The position numbers and the translations under genes are program-made. This document shows positions 60,129-64,000 of a stretch of 64,000 bases of DNA, in pieces; the first letter of the stretch is position 1, and every line of letters starts with the position of its first letter. The stretch lies in NCBI RefSeq assembly GCF_000523275.1, contig NZ_ATHQ01000001.1, positions 1,309,289-1,373,288 of the forward strand, written 5' to 3'. Source of the stretch: Lebetimonas sp. JH292 (GTDB lineage Bacteria; Campylobacterota; Campylobacteria; Campylobacterales; Nautiliaceae). Under the pieces are notes generated by a model. It did no database searches and was not told the DNA's origin. It worked only from the letters and a program-made list of their open reading frames with translations.

Positions 60129-62292
60129 AATTAAAAATTCACTTAAGTTATTAAGCGAAATAACTGATTTAGGTGTTGTTGCTTTTGTTTTTGCAATACT
60201 TTTAATTATTATTATTCCGCTGCCCAACGGAATACTCGATTTTTTTCTCACGATATCTTTATCTGTGGGTATATTAATTTTACTTCTTAGTTTATATATC
60301 CCAAGACCTACTGATTTTACAACTTTCCCTACATTGATTTTGATTGTTACGCTTTACAGGCTTTCACTGAATGTTGCAACAACAAGAATGATTCTCTCAA
60401 ACGGTTATTTAGGCCCTGATGCCGTAAGTAAAATAATCTCCGCTTTTGGAGAATTTGTTGTAGGTGGAAATTATATTATAGGTATTATTGTATTTACAAT
60501 ACTTGTTATTATAAACTTTATGGTAATTACCCAAGGTTCAACCAGGGTTGCTGAAGTGGCAGCAAGATTTACCCTTGATGCGATGCCCGGAAAACAGATG
60601 GCTATAGATGCCGATTTAAATGCCGGACTTATTGATGAAAACGAAGCAAAAAGAAGAAGGGCGGAACTTATCCAGGAAGCAAATTTTTACGGTGCAATGG
60701 ACGGGGCCAGCAAATTTGTAAAAGGTGATGCAATTGCCGGTATTATTATTACCCTTGTCAATATTATTGCCGGGCTTTTAATAGGTATTTTTCAGCATAA
60801 TATGGATATTGCCGAGGCTGCTTCTACATATACCATATTAACTATTGGAGACGGTCTTGTCGGGCAGATTCCGGCACTTATGGTTTCAACAGCCACAGGT
60901 ATTATAATAACCAGGGCAAGTAAAGATGAAAGTAATTTTGCAGAGGGTGTTATTAAACAGTTGATGAAGGATTACAAGGTTATTTTAATTGTAGGGACAT
61001 TTCTTTTTTTTATGGCTTTTATCCCCGGATTCCCTAGAGGAAGCATGATATTCCTTGGACTTGTATTTTTAATGACAGGATATTTAATGATGGAAACCCA
61101 AAAAGGGGTAGACCCGCTTGCGGCAATTATCGCAAAATTCAGAAAAAAACCGCCTCCAAAGCCTAAAAAATCCCCTGAAGAACTTGCAAAAGAAGAAGAG
61201 AAGCCTAAAAAATCCCCTGAAGAACTTGCAAAAGAAGAAGAGAGGGTATTGGAAAATATTTTGAAAGTTGAGCTGCTCGAGCTTGATATTGGTTATCAGC
61301 TTATTAAAATTGCCGATCCGAATCAGGGAGGGGATTTGCTTGAGAGAATAAAAACAATGAGAAAAAAAATAGCCTCTGATTTTGGGTTTTTGGTACCGCA
61401 AATCAGAATAAAAGACAATATTCAGTTAGAACCAAACGAGTATCAGATTTTATTAAAAGGGGTTGAGGTGGCCAAAGGTAACGTATATCCAGACAGATAT
61501 CTTGCTATGTCAACGCCCATGGTGATTGAAGAAATTGAAGGGGAACACGTAAAAGAGCCTGCTTTTGGGATTGATGCAATATGGATAGACGAAGATAAAA
61601 AAGAAGAGGCTTTAATGAACGGATATACTGTTGTTGACGCTTCGACTGTGATAGTTACACATCTCAGTGAAATTATCAAAAAATATGCAGAGGAATTACT
61701 CACCCGTCAGGATACTCAGGCATTGATTGAAAGAATTAAAAAAGATTTCCCTGCTATTGCGGACGATGCCTTGAAAGTTGCAAATATCGGACTGATTCAG
61801 CGTGTTCTTAAATCTTTGCTTCATGAAAAAATCCCAATTAAAGATATGATTACAATTCTTGAAACTATTGCGGATATTGCCGAATATACTAAAAATATTG
61901 ATACGATAGTCGAGCATGTAAGAAGCAATTTAAGCAGGGTTATTACAAAACTTTATGAAAGTGAAGACGGCACGCTTAAACTTATTACTTTTGACAGTGC
62001 AACTGAGCAGTATTTATTATCAAAACTTCAGCAGCAGGGGGATAATAAGCAGTTTATCTTAACGGTTTCTGAGATGAATAAACTGGTTGAAGAAATAAGC
62101 AATGCGGCTAGCGAAATTGTAAATAAGGGAATTGCTCCGGTGGTGTTGATAGTGGATCCGTTAATCAGAAAGCCTCTTGCTGAAATACTTGAAAGATTCG
62201 GTGTGGATGTGGTAGTATTATCCCATGCGGAAATAGACCCTAATGCTAAATTTGAAGTGCTTGGAAGTATCAGTATAAATTTTAAGGAATAG
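60121..62292 (+). CDS. flhA: Flagellar export gate protein FlhA, no standard start codon
   Basis: Inner membrane core of the flagellar type III export apparatus. About 723 residues: eight helices, with LSLYIPRPTDFTTFPTLIL and YRLSLNVATTRMILS early, then DAMPGKQMAIDADLNAGLIDENEAKRRRAEL, then the large cytoplasmic domain ending in a LGSISINF tail. Homology begins before the first GTG (60265), through LLSEITDLGVVAFVFAILLIIIIPLPNGILDFF. The frame there has no ATG, GTG or TTG; ATA 60121 with AAGGA nine bases upstream is the best start. A perfect 42-base duplication lies in the linker. Confidence 0.88.
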   Translation: MNKIKNSLKLLSEITDLGVVAFVFAILLIIIIPLPNGILDFFLTISLSVGILILLLSLYIPRPTDFTTFPTLILIVTLYRLSLNVATTRMILSNGYLGPDAVSKIISAFGEFVVGGNYIIGIIVFTILVIINFMVITQGSTRVAEVAARFTLDAMPGKQMAIDADLNAGLIDENEAKRRRAELIQEANFYGAMDGASKFVKGDAIAGIIITLVNIIAGLLIGIFQHNMDIAEAASTYTILTIGDGLVGQIPALMVSTATGIIITRASKDESNFAEGVIKQLMKDYKVILIVGTFLFFMAFIPGFPRGSMIFLGLVFLMTGYLMMETQKGVDPLAAIIAKFRKKPPPKPKKSPEELAKEEEKPKKSPEELAKEEERVLENILKVELLELDIGYQLIKIADPNQGGDLLERIKTMRKKIASDFGFLVPQIRIKDNIQLEPNEYQILLKGVEVAKGNVYPDRYLAMSTPMVIEEIEGEHVKEPAFGIDAIWIDEDKKEEALMNGYTVVDASTVIVTHLSEIIKKYAEELLTRQDTQALIERIKKDFPAIADDALKVANIGLIQRVLKSLLHEKIPIKDMITILETIADIAEYTKNIDTIVEHVRSNLSRVITKLYESEDGTLKLITFDSATEQYLLSKLQQQGDNKQFILTVSEMNKLVEEISNAASEIVNKGIAPVVLIVDPLIRKPLAEILERFGVDVVVLSHAEIDPNAKFEVLGSISINFKE
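61159..61242 (+). repeat. Perfect 42-bp tandem duplication in flhA
   Basis: Units 61159-61200 and 61201-61242 are identical at every base. Each encodes KPKKSPEELAKEEE, 14 residues, in the charged linker between the membrane part and the cytoplasmic domain of FlhA. The absence of any silent difference points to a recent event or active copy-number change. Confidence 0.9.
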
Positions 62293-62293
62293 C

Positions 62294-63946
62294 ATGTTAA
62301 AAAGTACGGAAAAAAGTTTAATTAAAAAAATGTTTTTATATCCTGTTTTATTAATAATGTTTTCATTTTTACTGTTAATGATTTCATCATTTATTACTTT
62401 GAAAACATTTAAAAAAAATGAAATAAATAAAGATATTGAAAATTTAATAAACAATAAAAAAAGTTTTATTAAAGAACATGTGGTTGGTTTATCGCAAGAT
62501 GTTGACAATGCTTTAAAATTTAGTATTGATGAAACTAAAAAAAGTGTAAAACACAGAGTTTATCTAATTTATTATACCGTTAAAAGTCTTTATTCTTTAA
62601 ATAAAAATAAAAAATTTATAATAACTTATTTGAATCAGTTAAACAAATATTTAAAAAATCATTATGTTTTTGTATATGATAAAAACGGAATAACAAAAGT
62701 TCATAAATTAAATTCTTTTTTAGGAAGAAGCATTAAAACAATTTATTTGTCAAATCATATATCTTTTTATGAAATGAGTAAAAAAATTTTGCAAAAAAAT
62801 AGTGAAGGGTTTATTGAAATAAAATTTTTCAAACCAAACCATACAAATAAAAAATATTTAAAAATAGATTTTATCAAATATATACCTGAACTTAATTTGA
62901 TAATAGGTTCCGGAGAATATGTGGAAGAATTAAAAGCCAAACTTGCAAAGCAGATTTTTCAAAGAGTAATGATTAAAAAATATGGAAATAATAATTATTT
63001 TTTTATAATTAAAAAAGACGGCACATTAATTGTAAATCCCACATATAAAAATGAAATAGGAAAAAATATTTTGAATTTAAAAGATGTTGACGGGAAATAT
63101 TTTATAAAAGAGATGATAAAAAAAGCACTTTCAAATAAAAACGGTGCTTTTGTAATTTATAAATGGTTAAATCCAAATGATAATAAAATAGAAAAAAAAC
63201 TCACATATGTAATATACAATAAAACAATAGATGCCGTAATAGGAAGTGGTTTGTATATTCAGCAGGATATAAATAAGTATGTAAATAAAGAAAAAAGGAG
63301 AATAAACAATGAATTTAAATCGTTTTATAAAAGTTTGATTTTTACTTTTTTGGCAGTTTTAATATTTTCGGTTTTATTGACATATTTTCTTTCTAAAAGA
63401 TTAGAATTTATTTTTACAAAATATAATAATTTATTGGAAAAAGAAAAAAATAAAGCTGAATTTGAATCTTTGCATGATACTTTGACAAAAATACCGAACA
63501 GAAGGTTTTTTAACCAGAAACTGAAAGAAGAGTTTTTAAGGGCAAAACGATATAATACAACGTTTTCACTGGCAATGATAGATATTGACCATTTTAAAAA
63601 AATAAATGATACATACGGTCACGACACAGGGGATACCGTTCTTAAAAAAATGACTTCTTATATCAGAAAAAATATTAGAAAAAGTGATTTTTTTGCAAGA
63701 TGGGGAGGAGAGGAATTTATGCTTATTTTCCCATATACAAATTTACAAAAAACTAAACAAATTTGTGAAAAACTAAAAAAAGAACTGCAGGAAAATGAGT
63801 CTGTTCAAAAACCTGTAAAATTTACAATAAGCTGTGGTATTACAGAATTCAGAAATGATGGCGATATAGAAAATATTATAAAAAGGGTTGATACAGCTTT
63901 ATATGAGGCTAAAAATAGTGGTAGGGATAAAATTGTAGCTATTTAA
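62294..63946 (+). CDS. Diguanylate cyclase with periplasmic Cache sensor
   Basis: Makes cyclic di-GMP. The 550-residue protein has an N-terminal helix (VLLIMFSFLLLMISSFI), a long extracytoplasmic region (about 40-345) with two Cache-like modules (FVYDKNGITKVHKLNSFLG ... IGSGEYVEEL; FIIKKDGTLIVNPTYKNEIG ... VIGSGLYIQQD), and a second helix (FTFLAVLIFSVLLTYFL). The GGDEF domain has PNRRFFN, IDIDHFKKINDTYGHDTGD and active site WGGEEF. An RKSD five residues before GGEEF is the RxxD product-inhibition site. ATG 62294 lies two bases after flhA. Confidence 0.92.
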   Translation: MLKSTEKSLIKKMFLYPVLLIMFSFLLLMISSFITLKTFKKNEINKDIENLINNKKSFIKEHVVGLSQDVDNALKFSIDETKKSVKHRVYLIYYTVKSLYSLNKNKKFIITYLNQLNKYLKNHYVFVYDKNGITKVHKLNSFLGRSIKTIYLSNHISFYEMSKKILQKNSEGFIEIKFFKPNHTNKKYLKIDFIKYIPELNLIIGSGEYVEELKAKLAKQIFQRVMIKKYGNNNYFFIIKKDGTLIVNPTYKNEIGKNILNLKDVDGKYFIKEMIKKALSNKNGAFVIYKWLNPNDNKIEKKLTYVIYNKTIDAVIGSGLYIQQDINKYVNKEKRRINNEFKSFYKSLIFTFLAVLIFSVLLTYFLSKRLEFIFTKYNNLLEKEKNKAEFESLHDTLTKIPNRRFFNQKLKEEFLRAKRYNTTFSLAMIDIDHFKKINDTYGHDTGDTVLKKMTSYIRKNIRKSDFFARWGGEEFMLIFPYTNLQKTKQICEKLKKELQENESVQKPVKFTISCGITEFRNDGDIENIIKRVDTALYEAKNSGRDKIVAI

Positions 63947-64000
63947 AAGCAATAAATGTCGCAAAATTATTCCATCTGAAAATTACTTCAACTTCTTTAA
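63939..64000 (-). CDS. Possible C-terminal end of a gene running off the right edge
   Basis: The minus strand is open from the window edge and reads KEVEVIFRWNNFATFIAFK before a TAG at 63939-63941. The stop overlaps the end of the diguanylate cyclase by eight bases, the same convergent arrangement as at four other places in the window. Only 19 codons are visible and I do not recognise them; chance cannot be excluded. Confidence 0.35.
   Translation of the reverse strand, partial: KEVEVIFRWNNFATFIAFK

Noticed and set aside
61084-61401. Minus-strand frame opposite the flhA duplication
   Set aside because: Its Phe/Arg-rich repeated protein is only the reverse reading of the duplicated linker codons of flhA.

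Overview
The window looks like a low-GC, gene-dense chromosome segment from a Campylobacterota (Epsilonproteobacteria), most probably a Nautiliales bacterium (Nautilia/Caminibacter/Lebetimonas type). I infer this from protein style and gene order, not from a database search. Order markers from memory of the group are flgA-ubiX-coaD-tmk, lon-bamD, mtaB followed by an FtsH-like ATPase and bioV, and rpsO - rrf2 - flhA. There are no rRNA or tRNA genes, insertion sequences, prophage or CRISPR arrays. No intergenic stretch exceeds about 190 bases.

Layout. 1-8459 (minus): one long run valS-bamD-lon-flgA-ubiX-coaD-tmk-cysE (cysE cut by the left edge). 8649-11770 (plus): fliW, proC and three prepilin-like genes, the first frameshifted. 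11813-16892 (plus): hpf, then rpmH-rnpA-yidD-yidC-khpB-mnmE-yqeY. 16885-24688 (minus): CLC transporter, a large NAD-glutamate dehydrogenase split by a frameshift and preceded by a possible leader-peptide attenuator, the AmrB/AmrS pair, and a dihydroorotase-like protein without its metal site. 24735-37426 (plus): DUF2628 protein, purD, RDD protein, lptD, an MCE protein with a beta-rich C-terminus, a small J-domain protein, a phosphoribosyltransferase-like protein, pnp, a DapC-like aminotransferase, murC and cfa. 37418-40860 (minus): recG, an M16-family protein without the zinc motif, an aldolase-II-like protein. 40923-50602 (plus): rsmH, ftsL-like, an RND pump, mtaB, an FtsH-like ATPase without protease site, bioV, a Ca2+/H+ antiporter, an orphan TRAP binding protein. 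50599-53249 (minus): tcdA (frameshifted), ycaO, surE. 53287-64000: gpmA, yaiI, fetB, hisD, rpsO, a histidine kinase, an Rrf2 regulator, flhA and a diguanylate cyclase.

Three patterns stand out. (1) Eight sites carry heptanucleotide tandem repeats of two kinds (ATGGAAA-like and AGTGAGT-like). Two AGTGAGT-type sites and one ATGGAAA-type site share a GC-rich hairpin core. The ATGGAAA type has no stop codon in any sense frame and is found inside recG and bioV and at the start of flgA. The AGTGAGT type has stops in all sense frames and is found at gene ends, supplying the stops of surE and a DUF2628 gene and the start of ycaO. (2) Upstream of the glutamate dehydrogenase is a 19-codon Arg/Lys-rich micro-ORF with a strong Shine-Dalgarno, whose Arg codons form one arm of a hairpin that competes with a second hairpin over the dehydrogenase ribosome binding region. 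(3) Four genes need a single-base correction to read through (a pseudopilin, the dehydrogenase, tcdA, hisD), and three genes (rnpA, a J-domain gene, flhA) have no ATG, GTG or TTG where translation should begin. These are either assembly errors or real recoding and unusual initiation; the sequence alone cannot separate the two.
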